From positions 21,199 to 85,198 of the forward strand of contig DASRDP010000086.1 in NCBI GenBank assembly GCA_035652535.1: DNA of 64,000 bases, given 5' to 3'. This document shows, piece by piece, positions 53,456-63,175 of this stretch. A model generated the notes under the pieces. The model was not told the origin of the DNA. It was given only the letters and a program-made list of their open reading frames with translations, and did not search any database. Numbering within the stretch: position 1 is the stretch's first letter; each line of letters starts with the position of its first letter. A program made the translations under genes and the position numbers. The stretch is from Chloroflexota bacterium (GTDB lineage: Bacteria > Chloroflexota > UBA6077 > SHYK01).

Positions 53456-55081
53456 ATGCCGGTGATGACTGGTGGGCAGGCGCTCGTCGAGCAGCTCAAG
53501 CGTGAGGGCGTGGATACCATCTTCGGGCTGCCGGGCGTGCAGCTCGACTGGATCTTCGACGCCCTTTACGACGCGCGCGACCAGATCCACGTCGTGCACA
53601 CCCGCCACGAGCAGGCGACGGCGTACATGGCGGACGGATTTGCGCGAAGCACGGGCAAGATCGGCGTCTGCCTGGTCGTGCCGGGCCCGGGCCTGCTGAA
53701 CGCCAGCGCCGCCCTTGCAACCGCGTACGCGTGCTCTTCGCCCGTCCTGTGCATCACCGGCCAGATCGATTCCAAACTGATCGGTCTCGGCCGCGGCATT
53801 CTCCACGAGATCGACGATCAGCTCGGCATGGTGGCTCACGTGACGAAGTGGCAGGCGCGCCCGACCTCCCCCGCGCAGATCGCCCCGCTCGTGCGCGAGG
53901 CGTTCGCCCAGCTCAAGCGCGGACGACCCCGTCCCGTCGAGATCGAGCTCCCGCCCGACGTGCTCCAAGCGACCGGTGACGTGCTCCTGGACGACCCAGC
54001 GCCCGATATCCGTGATGAGGGGGATCCCGAGGCCCTAGAGGCCGCCGCCCGGGCGCTGGGCCGCGCGCGCAGCCCCCTGATCTACGCCGGGGGCGGCGTC
54101 CTGCGCGCGGGCGCCTGGGATGAGCTGCGGGAGCTGGCCGACATGCTCCAGGCGCCGGTCGTCTCGACCGGAAATGCCCGCGGCGCCCTCTCCGATCGCC
54201 ATCCGCTGGCGCTTCCGGATCTCGCCGCGGCGGCCCTCACCCCGAGCACGGACGTGATTCTGGTGGTCGGGAGTCGCTTCATCGTCGGAGGGCGCGCCAG
54301 CTGGCAGCCGGGTGAAAAGACGGTCATCCAGCTCGACGCTGACCCGACCGAGGTAGGCCGCAACTACCCGCCGGACGTGGCGATCGTGGCCGATGCGCAG
54401 GCCGGGCTGGCCGCGCTGATCCACCGGGTCGGCCGCCACAACGTCGCCCGCGCGTCGCGCGCCGACGAGGTCGCCGAGCTGAAGGCGCGCATGGCAGCCA
54501 AGAGCACAACGGTCCAGCCCGAAGCGGCGGAGCTGGCCCTCGCCATTCGCGCGGAGCTGCCGGACGACGGGTTCCTGGTCACGGAGAGTACGCAGGTGGG
54601 CTACTGGGCGCAGGCCTACTTCCCCGTCTACACGCCGCGCACGCTCATCACGTCCGGCTACCAGGGAACGCTGGGCTACGGATTTGCGACGGCCCTGGGG
54701 GTCCAGGTCGGCAACCCGGGCCGACGCGTGGTCTCCATCAGCGGCGATGGTGGCTTCCTCTTCAACGTTCAGGAGCTGTCGACCATGGCGCAGCAGCGGC
54801 TCCCCGTCGTCGCCATTGTGTTCAACGACAATGCCTACGGGAACGTCCGAGGGACCCAGGCCACTCGGTTCGAGGGACGCGTCATCGCGTCGGACCTGTG
54901 CAATCCGGACTTCGGAAAGCTCGCTGACGCCTTCGGGATTGCCGGTCGCCGAGCGACGAGCCCCGACGCGCTGCGCCGCGAGCTCCGGGCGGCCCTGGCG
55001 GCCGGGGAGCCGACCCTCATCGAAGTACCCGTCGGACCGATGGGTCCGATCGGCGGCCATCAGCGCGCGACCGGGATCTGA
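53456..55081 (+). CDS. Thiamine-diphosphate-dependent enzyme, acetolactate synthase-like (2)
   Basis: The 541-residue protein has Pyr, central and PP domains. Family marks are DTIFGLPGVQLDWIFDALYD, the cofactor-activating Glu in HTRHEQATAYMADGFARS, and the GDG...N motif (ISGDGGFLFNVQEL, VFNDNAYGN). It matches the acetolactate synthase large-subunit type but no small regulatory subunit is nearby, so a catabolic carboligase or decarboxylase is as likely. It is divergent from the Rieske/dehydrogenase pair. Confidence 0.92.
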   Translation: MPVMTGGQALVEQLKREGVDTIFGLPGVQLDWIFDALYDARDQIHVVHTRHEQATAYMADGFARSTGKIGVCLVVPGPGLLNASAALATAYACSSPVLCITGQIDSKLIGLGRGILHEIDDQLGMVAHVTKWQARPTSPAQIAPLVREAFAQLKRGRPRPVEIELPPDVLQATGDVLLDDPAPDIRDEGDPEALEAAARALGRARSPLIYAGGGVLRAGAWDELRELADMLQAPVVSTGNARGALSDRHPLALPDLAAAALTPSTDVILVVGSRFIVGGRASWQPGEKTVIQLDADPTEVGRNYPPDVAIVADAQAGLAALIHRVGRHNVARASRADEVAELKARMAAKSTTVQPEAAELALAIRAELPDDGFLVTESTQVGYWAQAYFPVYTPRTLITSGYQGTLGYGFATALGVQVGNPGRRVVSISGDGGFLFNVQELSTMAQQRLPVVAIVFNDNAYGNVRGTQATRFEGRVIASDLCNPDFGKLADAFGIAGRRATSPDALRRELRAALAAGEPTLIEVPVGPMGPIGGHQRATGI

Positions 55082-55105
55082 CGTCCCACCGCCGGCGGCG
55101 GGACG
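55082..55105. terminator. GC hairpin between convergent genes
   Basis: CGTCCC and GGGACG close a GC-rich stem with the inner CCGCC/GGCGG pairing. It lies in the 34-base gap between convergent stops and probably limits read-through both ways. Confidence 0.5.
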
Positions 55106-55115
55106 ATTCGGCTGG

Positions 55116-56114
55116 CTAGTCGTCCGGCGCGGGCTTGGTCGCGACAATCACGTCGTGGTCGCCGAGCCCGGACTCCGCGTACCAGAACGGCGCCCGCCCG
55201 CACCAGCCGCCGTAGTAAACGCCGTCGTCGATCGAGAAGCCGTATCGCTCAAAGAGCGCACGGACGTGCGGCTCGTCGTAGCCAATGCCGTACTCGGGCA
55301 CCTGGGCGCTGATGATCCACGCTGGAGTGCGATGGATGCGAAAGCGCAGCGCGCCCTCTCCCGCCTCCATTCGCCGCTGGGCATCGTCGTTGATGAGAAA
55401 GAACGTGGCAAAGCAGCGCCCGCCCGGCTTGAGGACGCGGGCGAATTCCGCGACGTAGTGCTCCATGTCCTCGGGGAGCATGTGGGTGAAGACGGAGGCT
55501 AGGACGACGACGTCGAACGATGCATCGGCGTAGGGGAACGCGAACGCCGAGGGTGGAACGCGGCCCTTCGGGTTGTACTCCTTGTTGAAGACGTCCGCCA
55601 GCGTGAAGCGGAAGTTGGCGCGTCGCGCCGCGATGTGCCCGTTGCACCATTCGATGCCCGAGGGAACGATATCCAGCCCGTCGTACGCGCCGTCCTCGCC
55701 CAGGAAATCTGCAAGCGCTACGGCGAGGCGGCCGATTCCACAGCCGACGTCCAACACCCGCGACGTGGGCGTGAGACCGGCGACCTGCACCAGCCGTTCC
55801 ACGAGCACATCGCCGCTCGAACGAAACGTGTCGACGGCACCGACGAAGATCTCCGACTTGGGCGGAACGAGGTCGTCCTGTGTTCCGGCCAACCGCTCGA
55901 ATACGTCGGCCGGGAGAAAGTAGAGCCTTCGCAGACCCCAGCGGATGGACCTGGGGAGAGATGGGAGGATGACGCTGGTGAACGCCGGGTGCGTAAAGAG
56001 CGCGCTCCGCGCCGCGTAGAGGCCGGAGAGAGCCGGATTGCGGGGCGACGTTCGAGTCGACGGCGTCCCTCGGGAGCTTTCAGATCGGTTCACATCATGA
56101 TGGTTCGCGTCCAT
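55116..56114 (-). CDS. Class I SAM-dependent methyltransferase
   Basis: A methyltransferase of about 332 residues with the SAM-binding motif SRVLDVGCGIGRLAVALADF near residue 120, then GLDIVPSGIEW and the post-motif region ASFDVVVLASVFTHM with ARVLKPGGRCFATFF. The N-terminal 100 residues are helical and may help substrate binding. The substrate is unknown. The ATG at 56114 is where homology-like sequence begins; the longer open frame runs into the antisense of the neighbouring glycanase gene. Confidence 0.9.
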   Translation of the reverse strand: MDANHHDVNRSESSRGTPSTRTSPRNPALSGLYAARSALFTHPAFTSVILPSLPRSIRWGLRRLYFLPADVFERLAGTQDDLVPPKSEIFVGAVDTFRSSGDVLVERLVQVAGLTPTSRVLDVGCGIGRLAVALADFLGEDGAYDGLDIVPSGIEWCNGHIAARRANFRFTLADVFNKEYNPKGRVPPSAFAFPYADASFDVVVLASVFTHMLPEDMEHYVAEFARVLKPGGRCFATFFLINDDAQRRMEAGEGALRFRIHRTPAWIISAQVPEYGIGYDEPHVRALFERYGFSIDDGVYYGGWCGRAPFWYAESGLGDHDVIVATKPAPDD

Positions 56115-56271
56115 CGGCCGACTCCAACACACGAATTTCCTCGCACTATGGCTCTCGCGCGGCGGCTGCTTCCCGTAGTCTAGAGCCAATCGACGGGGGT
56201 TCTGCCGCTCGCAACACGAGCTGTAACGCGACTGTCCGCGTGGTTTCGGAATTGTTCGGCGGTGTGCGCGC

Positions 56272-57972
56272 TTATGGCGCGGGCGCGTACATGACGAACC
56301 AGTCGACCTGGATGTAGCCAGAGAGGCTGGACGACGGGCAGCTCCCCCAGCATGCCTCGTTTTGGAGTACGTAGCGCATGGGCGTGCTGGGGATGTTCGT
56401 CGTCGAAGTTCCAATGACCACTCCATCCAAAATGAACTTCGTCTGGGTCGGACCCCACTCGGTGGTCGCGGTGTGCCAGCCGCTGGACCAGAGCGTGCTG
56501 GTGCAGAAGGCATCCTGGTCGCCGGGCGAGGTGGCGTACTCGTGGTGCAGAAACGCGCACATGCTGGAGTCGATCCCGCCCTCCGGGAAATCGATCTCGC
56601 CGTCGTACGGCCAGTTCTCGCTCTGCGGCCAGAGGAGCCACGCGGAGTAGAACCCGGGGAGGGAATCGGTCCGGAAGCGGACCGAATATTTCCCATAGAG
56701 CTGATTGATGGGCGCGCCGTTCTGGGCGGGCTGCATGGCCGCGTCGAGGGCGTAAACGCCCGGGCTGCCGTAGCCGCCGTTGATGTTGAGCTGCGCGCTG
56801 GTCAGGTATTCGCTGTGGAGATTGAGCTGCATCATGCCGTTCGACGCACTCACCACCTTGCTGGGATAGTAGCGGCTCATGGCGCTGTATCCGGCGGTAT
56901 TGGACCAGCCGTCGGGGTATGGCGACCAGCGCGACCCGTAGATCTGCGCGAACTGACCGACCGCAGCGTCCTGGGTGAAGTCGTCGGCAAAGATCTGGTG
57001 CCAGCCGGGGAGGTCTCCCACGGGCATCGGAACGCCCGACGGGCTGCTGCCCGACGCGATTGGCGTCGCCGTTGGGACCAGGGCCGCCGTGCGCGTTGGC
57101 GTTGGGCTCGATATGCCGCTGCTGGCGGACGCGGACCCGAGCCGCGCGCCTGCCCAGTCGGCGTGGTCGTACCAGTTCCCATCGCCCCCATCCGTGACCG
57201 TGAGGTTCAGGAAGTTCACCCCGGTCACAGAGATGCTTACCGTCTTGGTTGCGCTCCCATTCGTCATCACTCCACTGTCATAGCGCAGAACGCCGTCCGT
57301 CCAGACCTGAAAGTTCACCGTACCGAGCGTCCCCTCTTCGTCGTCGACACCGATATCCGATGTGAAGGTCGAGTAGCCGCCACCAAGGGCGAACTGGATA
57401 TCGGAGTACGCGTTGGTACCGAAGCCCTTCGGGTAGACGACGCCGTTCAGTGTGATGGGGTGGCCATCACCGGGTGCGCTCTCGCCGTTACTCATGTTCC
57501 GCTCGACCGGGCCCCAGGCGTTGTTGGCGTAGACCCATGGGAGGTCGCTGAGATACGTCGACCCAGCAGACTGGATCGTCGTGGTGCTCGTCGCGGACGG
57601 TTGGACGGCGACCGTCGAGGTCCGCGTCGCCGTTGCGGTGGACGAGGAGGTGGAAGATGGGAGTGCCGTCGGCGTTGCGCTTGGGAGGGTCTTGTTCGTG
57701 AGAGTCGGTGTTGGGGTCATCGAGGGCGAGGCAGCCACGGTCGCCGTCCGTGCCGCCGCGGTGGCCGTCGCGATCGCGCGACCGTGACTCGCGAGTGACG
57801 CGTGTTGGACGGTTTGTACGGCCGTCGTCGTCGCCAAGGCTGACCGACCGTGACCTGCCGCCATCGCCTCGTGGGACATACTCGCCCCAAACACGAAGAG
57901 CAGCGCGGGCAGAGCCAGGAGGGCCGCGAGACTCCGGAAAACGGGAACACGCGAAAGGAACCGCTGAACCAC
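56272..57972 (-). CDS. Secreted NPCBM-GH16 glycoside hydrolase
   Basis: A 566-residue extracellular glycanase. A signal peptide (hydrophobic ALLALPALLFVFGASM, possible cleavage near AMAAG) is followed by a Thr/Ser/Pro-rich linker (about 50-155), an NPCBM-type carbohydrate-binding module (about 160-300, YLSDLPWVYANNAWGPVERN, VVYPKGFGTNA, FTSDIGVDDE), a second linker, and a GH16 domain (about 330-566) with the catalytic ExDxxE motif in DGEIDFPEGG. GH16 enzymes cut beta-1,3/1,4-glucans or galactans. The GTG at 57972 has GGAGG seven bases before it. It is unlike the cytoplasmic genes around it. Confidence 0.88.
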   Translation of the reverse strand: MVQRFLSRVPVFRSLAALLALPALLFVFGASMSHEAMAAGHGRSALATTTAVQTVQHASLASHGRAIATATAAARTATVAASPSMTPTPTLTNKTLPSATPTALPSSTSSSTATATRTSTVAVQPSATSTTTIQSAGSTYLSDLPWVYANNAWGPVERNMSNGESAPGDGHPITLNGVVYPKGFGTNAYSDIQFALGGGYSTFTSDIGVDDEEGTLGTVNFQVWTDGVLRYDSGVMTNGSATKTVSISVTGVNFLNLTVTDGGDGNWYDHADWAGARLGSASASSGISSPTPTRTAALVPTATPIASGSSPSGVPMPVGDLPGWHQIFADDFTQDAAVGQFAQIYGSRWSPYPDGWSNTAGYSAMSRYYPSKVVSASNGMMQLNLHSEYLTSAQLNINGGYGSPGVYALDAAMQPAQNGAPINQLYGKYSVRFRTDSLPGFYSAWLLWPQSENWPYDGEIDFPEGGIDSSMCAFLHHEYATSPGDQDAFCTSTLWSSGWHTATTEWGPTQTKFILDGVVIGTSTTNIPSTPMRYVLQNEACWGSCPSSSLSGYIQVDWFVMYAPAP

Positions 57973-58321
57973 GAACGAGCCTCCACTCGGCGCGCTCAAG
58001 CGTCATGCCCGGGAAGATCGGGCCGCTGCAGCGCACCACGAATGTGGCGCCCAGTATGCGACAGTCCTGTTACGAAACGCAAGTACAACCTCGACGCTTT
58101 GTTTACACTTTCACATTTATGAGATGGACCTGTGACCTCCAATCCGTCACATGGTGGTAGGAAAGGTGTGCGAGCCTTATTCGGCAGCGCCATGGTCTGG
58201 AGATGGTTCCGACACCGGGGTCAAGTCAAACGTGCCGGCAACCGACGTCCACGCGCGCGGTAACGTTGGCGAGGCTACCCTTTGTCCGAACCACATCGTG
58301 ACGGCGTATCGGGAGGACGTC
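57973..58321. other. Divergent intergenic region
   Basis: The 349-base gap separates the glycanase gene from a small plus-strand gene. It is less GC-rich around 58070-58120 (TTTGTTTACACTTTCACA), where promoters for one or both genes would be expected. I see no RNA gene or clear coding sequence in it. Confidence 0.5.
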
Positions 58322-58507
58322 ATGTGCATGAACTGCGGGTGCATGCGGGCCCACGATGACATGGGCCAGCCCAACGTGAACATCACGTACGAGGACATCA
58401 AGCGCGCGGCGGATCAACACCGCATGACCGTGCGTCAGGTGCTGGACAACATCCAGACGACGGCGCAGCGGGACGAGGCAGAGCACCCAGCGGAGTATGC
58501 GGCGTAG
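58322..58507 (+). CDS. Small protein with N-terminal CxxCxC motif
   Basis: The open frame starts at 58151, but an ATG at 58322 with GGGAGG five bases upstream gives a compact 61-residue protein starting MCMNCGCMRAHDDMG. The rest is helical: ITYEDIKRAADQHRMTVRQV. Three close cysteines suggest metal binding. Similar short proteins are common in high-GC bacteria but have no assigned function that I can state. Confidence 0.65.
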   Translation: MCMNCGCMRAHDDMGQPNVNITYEDIKRAADQHRMTVRQVLDNIQTTAQRDEAEHPAEYAA

Positions 58508-58567
58508 CGCGGATCCGCTCGCTCTACGCGGCGAGCCCGTCCTGAAGGCGCGTCCGAAGAAGGACCG

Positions 58568-58646
58568 GTCATCCTGAGCGAAGCGAAGGATCTCCACAGC
58601 GCCGGACAGCGCCTGGCCGACTCTTCGCCTGCGGGCTCAGAATGAC
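58568..58646. repeat. Dispersed inverted-repeat element, copy 2
   Basis: Bounded by GTCATCCTGAG and CTCAGAATGAC, with the internal GCGAAGCGAAGGATCT following the left arm. It matches the element at 42649-42728 at both ends and differs in the middle. It lies between a small plus-strand gene and a convergent secreted-protein gene. Confidence 0.7.
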
Positions 58647-58663
58647 CGTTTCGGAGCCGCCCT

Positions 58664-59182
58664 CTAGCAGTTGTCGCGCAGGTCAGCGTTGCTCGGCCGA
58701 AAGAGCTGGGCTTCCTTCATGCGCGTGTTCTCCTGCGCGCGCAGGTCTGTAGCCTGCCGCATCGTCGCCGCCCACTGGGGGTCTTGCTTGTCGATACGCA
58801 TGGCTGCCGCGACGGTCTGGGTCACCTGTTGGTGCAGGTCAAACGCTTCGAGCAGCCGATCGTGATACTGGCTCAGGCAATCGGGTGGCTGCACCGTCGC
58901 GACGCTCTCATAAGCCCGGGCGTCCGATTCCACGATCTCATCGAGCTGCTGCCACCAGGTGTCGTCGAGGCGCGGGTTGTTCACGAGGCTCACCAGGAGA
59001 TCCGCGCTGCGATTCAGCCGGTTTGTCGCGTTATTGACGAGCGAGATGTATTCCGACACTCCCACGACCCGCGGCCCATCGTCGGAATCCTCGTCTGCGT
59101 CTTGGGCGCGGACCTGCGGGAGGTGCGCGAACGATTGGAGAAGCAGGATTACGACGAGCAATCGAAAAAAGATGAGACGCAT
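58664..59182 (-). CDS. Secreted hypothetical protein
   Basis: The 172-residue protein starts at ATG 59182 with a clear signal peptide (FFRLLVVILLLQSFAHLPQV, possible cleavage at VRA-QDAD). The mature part is helical and acidic at its start, with EYISLVNNATNRLNRSADLL and repeated Gln/Asp-rich segments, and ends in a single Cys (LRDNC). I do not recognise a family. Its function is unknown. Confidence 0.65.
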   Translation of the reverse strand: MRLIFFRLLVVILLLQSFAHLPQVRAQDADEDSDDGPRVVGVSEYISLVNNATNRLNRSADLLVSLVNNPRLDDTWWQQLDEIVESDARAYESVATVQPPDCLSQYHDRLLEAFDLHQQVTQTVAAAMRIDKQDPQWAATMRQATDLRAQENTRMKEAQLFRPSNADLRDNC

Positions 59183-59580
59183 GAACTTTCCACCTTCGTT
59201 CCACGGGTGACCGCGCCGTGACGCGCTGTCCCGCGTCGCGGCCTCGCGGCGATTCGGGGACTCGCCGCGATGTGCGGCCTCGGTCGCGCTCTGCGCGCCA
59301 GGAATCGCCGCCACCATAGTCGCCCGGTGGCGCGGCTGTCCAGTTTCTGCTGCCGCGGCGTCCGCTATCGCGGCCTTCGCCAACAAGGAGCACTGCGCCC
59401 CGGCGCGTGTACGCGATGGTTCAGACCCAGCACCCCACGGGTAGGGATTTCCTGACCATCCTTTTGGGCGGGGCGTAAGCCCGCGGTAGCCGTTATCTTT
59501 GGACAACAGCGCGAAGGCGGGTTGCCCATGGCCCGTCGGTGCCGGGCGGCCACGGCCATCTCACACTGGAGTGTCTGACT
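59183..59580. other. Divergent intergenic region with an operator-like palindrome
   Basis: About 400 bases between divergent secreted-protein genes. The imperfect palindrome GGTAGGGATTTCCTGACC lies at 59440-59457. I see no convincing coding sequence or RNA gene. Promoters for both neighbours are likely here. Confidence 0.4.
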
Positions 59581-61240
59581 GTGAACGTTGGCACGCGGAG
59601 ATTGCCCGACCGGTGGCTTGGGGCGATCTTGATGGTGACCATGCTGATTCTGCCGTCCGTCGTCGGGGGTGCATCACCCGACCACATCACCCTGGCAGCA
59701 CAGGTGGCCAACAACGCGAACATCGATCCACGCGACATCACGCCCGAGGATCTCTGGACTGCGGCGCTCCCGCCAGGCACAGACGCGGACCTCGGCGATG
59801 GCGATGCGCGGTGGTGGCCACGACTCCCCGAATTCAACGTGCCGCCGTATCGCGGCGACGGCACGATGGTGCCAGGGCGCCGCTTCACTGTGGCACAGAC
59901 CTACGTCAACGTCGACGCGCTGGATGCAAATTTGGAAGCCGCCCTGACTCTGTTCACCGGGCCGGAGGCGGCCAGCGCAGCCTTTCTCTCGTATTGGGAT
60001 ACGACCGATGTCGGTGGAGTGCTGATTGACGGACCTCCGATCGGCGACGAAACACTTCTATACGAGGACGCGCACCACCGACTCAGGAGCAGCGGACGAG
60101 ATCGCGGTGCGCTTCCGCGAGGGCCCGGTCGTGGCCCGGCTCGCTTTCCTTGGCTCCGACGAGAATACGCCCGATCGTGTAGCCCGGTCGGCATCCGCGC
60201 TCGACGGTCGGGTACAGGCGCTGCTACGGGGCGAGCTTCGCGCGCAGGGGATGGATCCGGGCCTGGCCGCGCACCTACCCCCTCCCGTCGATGGCGTTGG
60301 TCCCGTGCTGGGTCGAGTATCGATTTCGCCGGAGGCGTGGGCCGCGATCGACACCACCGGCGATCCGGACACGGTGCAGTCAACGCTGCGAAACGGGGGG
60401 GCGACGCGGCTGGCCTTCCAGCGTTCAGCGCTGGCGGCGGATGCCGACCACGTGATGGAGTTCGTCCTCTTCCCCTTCGCCCGTGGCGAGGCCGCGCGTT
60501 CCTTCGTTGGCGGGTACCTCGACCAGATCACCGCGGATCCAGCGAGCCGCCGCGAAGTGACCGGCATTGGTGACGCGGGCGCCTTCGCCTTTCACGACGA
60601 TGTCTATGAAGCGCAGTTCGCGGTGGGACGATACGTCGCGGACGTAGCCTGCCTGGCGCCGTTTGCGACCGTGGGTGCGGTTTGTGAGGCGCCGGTCCGC
60701 GAAGTCGCGGCCGCGTGGTACGCCCGGCTGCAGTCCTCATCTGGCGACGGTTCGTCGACCGGCGGCATCGGCAGAGACCTCACCGACCCCCGCGCCGAAA
60801 CGTTCGTGCGACGCGTTGTGCCGACGCTCCTTGCCGACAATGCCGACGAATCGGACGCAGGCGGCGTCGACACCACCATGGCGGGAACCTGGAGAGTCCT
60901 CTCCGCCCGTCTCTTCTACGATGCCGGCGGCGCGGGATCGGCACGGACGGAGGGGCCCGACCTCACCCTCGGCTCCGACGGCGCCTATGTCTACGGCAGC
61001 ACCACGGGCACCTGGAGCGTGGGACCGGTCGCTGACGACGACTGGTCGCGCTGGCAGGTGTCGCCCTACGGCCCGATGAGGAAGATCACCTTCGCGGGTT
61101 GGCAGCCAGGCGGCAGCGCGGATGGGCCGGTGGAGGAAAGCACCGGCCCGGTGGACTACTTCTGGGCGATCTATCGCGCCGAGCCACCGACCGTCGGCGA
61201 TCCAGGTCAGGTCCAGATCAAGTTCGGTCGTCGCAACTGA
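59581..61240 (+). pseudogene. Frameshifted secreted/lipid-anchored-type hypothetical protein
   Basis: A single reading frame is broken near 60070. From GTG 59581 the first part has a hydrophobic N-terminus (GAILMVTMLILPSVVGGA) and runs to PPIGDETLLYED. The second, in the next frame, continues RTTDSGAADEIAVRF to 61240. One extra base separates them; removing it would give about 550 residues. Both halves keep normal composition. The product is exported and unknown; repeated VDALDANLEAALTLF-like segments are visible. The shift could be true decay or a sequencing error. Confidence 0.7.
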
Positions 61241-61257
61241 GCGCACCAGTCGGGTCG

Positions 61258-62376
61258 TCAGCGAATGCCTGGCAGGACCTCGCTTGCGAATAGCTCCACG
61301 CTGCTCCGCGCCTGGAGCGGCTCCATGCTGCCGAACGGCGTAATGGCTGCAAAGAGTCCGACGCCCAGCTCCGCCTGGCGCTCCCGAATGCGCTGGATCA
61401 CCGTATCGGGCCCACCGATGTAGTAGCGGTGGCGGGCCAGCGTTTCGTAATCCGCGGCCTCCGGCTGGCGAGGGTCCTCTGACTGCTGCGATCGATAGGC
61501 GTAGCTACGCGGTGATAGACGGCGAGCAGTGAACTCGCGCAGCGGGCCCCCGGCGATCAGGCTCCTCAGCTCATGGTAATGGCTCAATACGTGGTCCTCG
61601 GCTTCCGCGCGGGCGGTAGCGTCCGTCGTGCTCACGTACGTCGGACCGATGATCCCCATGTCCCCAGGGGTCGGGTCCCAGCCACACTCGTCGTGCGCGA
61701 AGCGCCGATAGTACGCGAAGCCGTCCACCATCTGCTGCGTTGACGCGAAGCCCATGAGGAGTGGCGCGCGATGTCGCGCCGCCCACTCGATACTCTCGGC
61801 CGTGGTCGCGGCGGCCACGACGGGCGGATGGGGCTGCTGGACCGGGCGGGGAAGAATCGAAACCACATCGTAGTTGTAATGGGCGCTGTGCCAGGAGAAC
61901 GGCTCGGGCTCTGTCCACGCTCGGACGATCAGCTCCCAGGCTTCCTCGAACATCGCGCGACCATCGGCAATGTCGACGCCATAGGCATGGTATTCGCGCC
62001 CGCCGCCGCGAATGAATCCCGCCACCAAACGGCCATGAGAAAGCACGTCGATCATGGCCAGCTCCTCCGCGAGCCGGACCGGATGGGCGTGAAGCGGGAG
62101 ACAGTTGCCGAGCAGCCCGATTTTGGCGTTGTGGGTGTGAGTGGCCAGCACAGCGGCCATGAGGTTGGGCGACGGTGCGGTCCCCACCTTCGTGTAGTGG
62201 TGTTCGGCGAGGGCAAGTCCGTCGAAGCCGAGGTCATCGGCGGTACGAAAGAGATCGAGATAAGCCCGATACAGCTCGGGCGCCCGCGAGCGCTCGAACA
62301 TTTGACCGGGGAACGGGAACGGAATGTCGCTGTAGTGGAACGGCCACGGCATCAGGGTGTAGTACCAGACTTGCAT
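61258..62376 (-). CDS. LLM class flavin-dependent oxidoreductase
   Basis: A luciferase-like monooxygenase of 372 residues. Marks are DLGFDGLALAEHHYTKVGT, GNCLPLHAHPVRLAEELAMI and DVLSHGRLVAGFIRGGGREY; the C-terminal part has IGGPDTVIQRIRERQ. It is longer than the paralogue at 39974 and differs from it through most of its length. Cofactor FMN or F420; substrate unknown. It is convergent with the frameshifted secreted gene and divergent from a VOC gene. Confidence 0.92.
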   Translation of the reverse strand: MQVWYYTLMPWPFHYSDIPFPFPGQMFERSRAPELYRAYLDLFRTADDLGFDGLALAEHHYTKVGTAPSPNLMAAVLATHTHNAKIGLLGNCLPLHAHPVRLAEELAMIDVLSHGRLVAGFIRGGGREYHAYGVDIADGRAMFEEAWELIVRAWTEPEPFSWHSAHYNYDVVSILPRPVQQPHPPVVAAATTAESIEWAARHRAPLLMGFASTQQMVDGFAYYRRFAHDECGWDPTPGDMGIIGPTYVSTTDATARAEAEDHVLSHYHELRSLIAGGPLREFTARRLSPRSYAYRSQQSEDPRQPEAADYETLARHRYYIGGPDTVIQRIRERQAELGVGLFAAITPFGSMEPLQARSSVELFASEVLPGIR

Positions 62377-62457
62377 CGGCTCTCCCGGTGGATCGGCTAC
62401 GCCCGCCGCGCCACGATATCATGACGGGCGAGAATTCACCACGGCGAGGGGCACAGA

Positions 62458-62895
62458 ATGGCTCGGCAGAACGGTGTGACGGTTCAGGGGCTGATCCACT
62501 GGGCGATCCCGGTCAACGATCTGGCGGATTCCATTCGGTTCTACACGCAGGTTCTGGGGATGGAGGATGGCGGTCCCGTAGGGGACCGAATGCACTGCGT
62601 CCGGTTCGCCGGGACGGATGTGTTGCTGTGCCGCCTCGACAGCCCACAGGATCCGCGTGGGCCGCGCAACGGCTCGGTGCACATAGCATTTCGTGTCGCG
62701 CCCGAGGATTTCGACAACGCGGCGGCCCACATGCGGGAATGGGGCGTAGACGTGCAACGGCCGACCGGGCCCCCCGCAACGATTCGGGGCGACGTCGAGC
62801 ACCGCGCGGCCGGGACGTTCGTGGGCCGGTCGCTGTACTTCAACGACCCGTCAGGGAACCGCCTGGAGATCCACGATCCGGCCGCGGCACCGTAG
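62458..62895 (+). CDS. VOC family protein (glyoxalase-like)
   Basis: The 145-residue protein is one vicinal-oxygen-chelate module: GLIHWAIPVNDLADSIRFYT, VSVHIAFR-like central strands (NGSVHIAFRVAPEDF) and SLYFNDPSGNRLEIHDPAA. His and Glu residues are placed for metal binding. The reaction is unknown. It is divergent from the LLM gene, which may share the spacer's promoters. Confidence 0.9.
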   Translation: MARQNGVTVQGLIHWAIPVNDLADSIRFYTQVLGMEDGGPVGDRMHCVRFAGTDVLLCRLDSPQDPRGPRNGSVHIAFRVAPEDFDNAAAHMREWGVDVQRPTGPPATIRGDVEHRAAGTFVGRSLYFNDPSGNRLEIHDPAAAP

Positions 62896-63100
62896 GCGGA
62901 AGATCGAGACCGGTCTGGGGATCCCCGGAGGCGGCATCGGCGCTGATGCGCATGACGCGACCGCCGACGGGCGCCCACTGGCGCCCAGCTATACTTTCGT
63001 GGGAATGCTTGACTAGCGACGCTACGATGCGCCGCTCGTATACCGCGTAATCGCTCGACAGCGGACACGGCCCGCGTCCGGTCTGCACTTCTCGTCGCCG

Positions 63101-63175
63101 GGGCCCGTGGCGCAACGGCAGCGCAGTGGACTTTTAATCCATTGGTTGAGGGTTCGAATCCCTCCGGGCCCACCA
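63101..63175 (+). tRNA. tRNA-Lys (TTT)
   Basis: The acceptor stem GGGCCCG/CGGGCCC, the anticodon loop CTTTTAA with anticodon TTT and a GGTTCGAATCC T-arm form a complete cloverleaf. The 3' CCA is encoded in the DNA. Confidence 0.97.

Noticed and set aside
60060..60080. Programmed ribosomal frameshift in the exported protein gene
   Set aside because: There is no slippery heptamer or downstream structure that I can see; a mutation or sequencing error explains it better.
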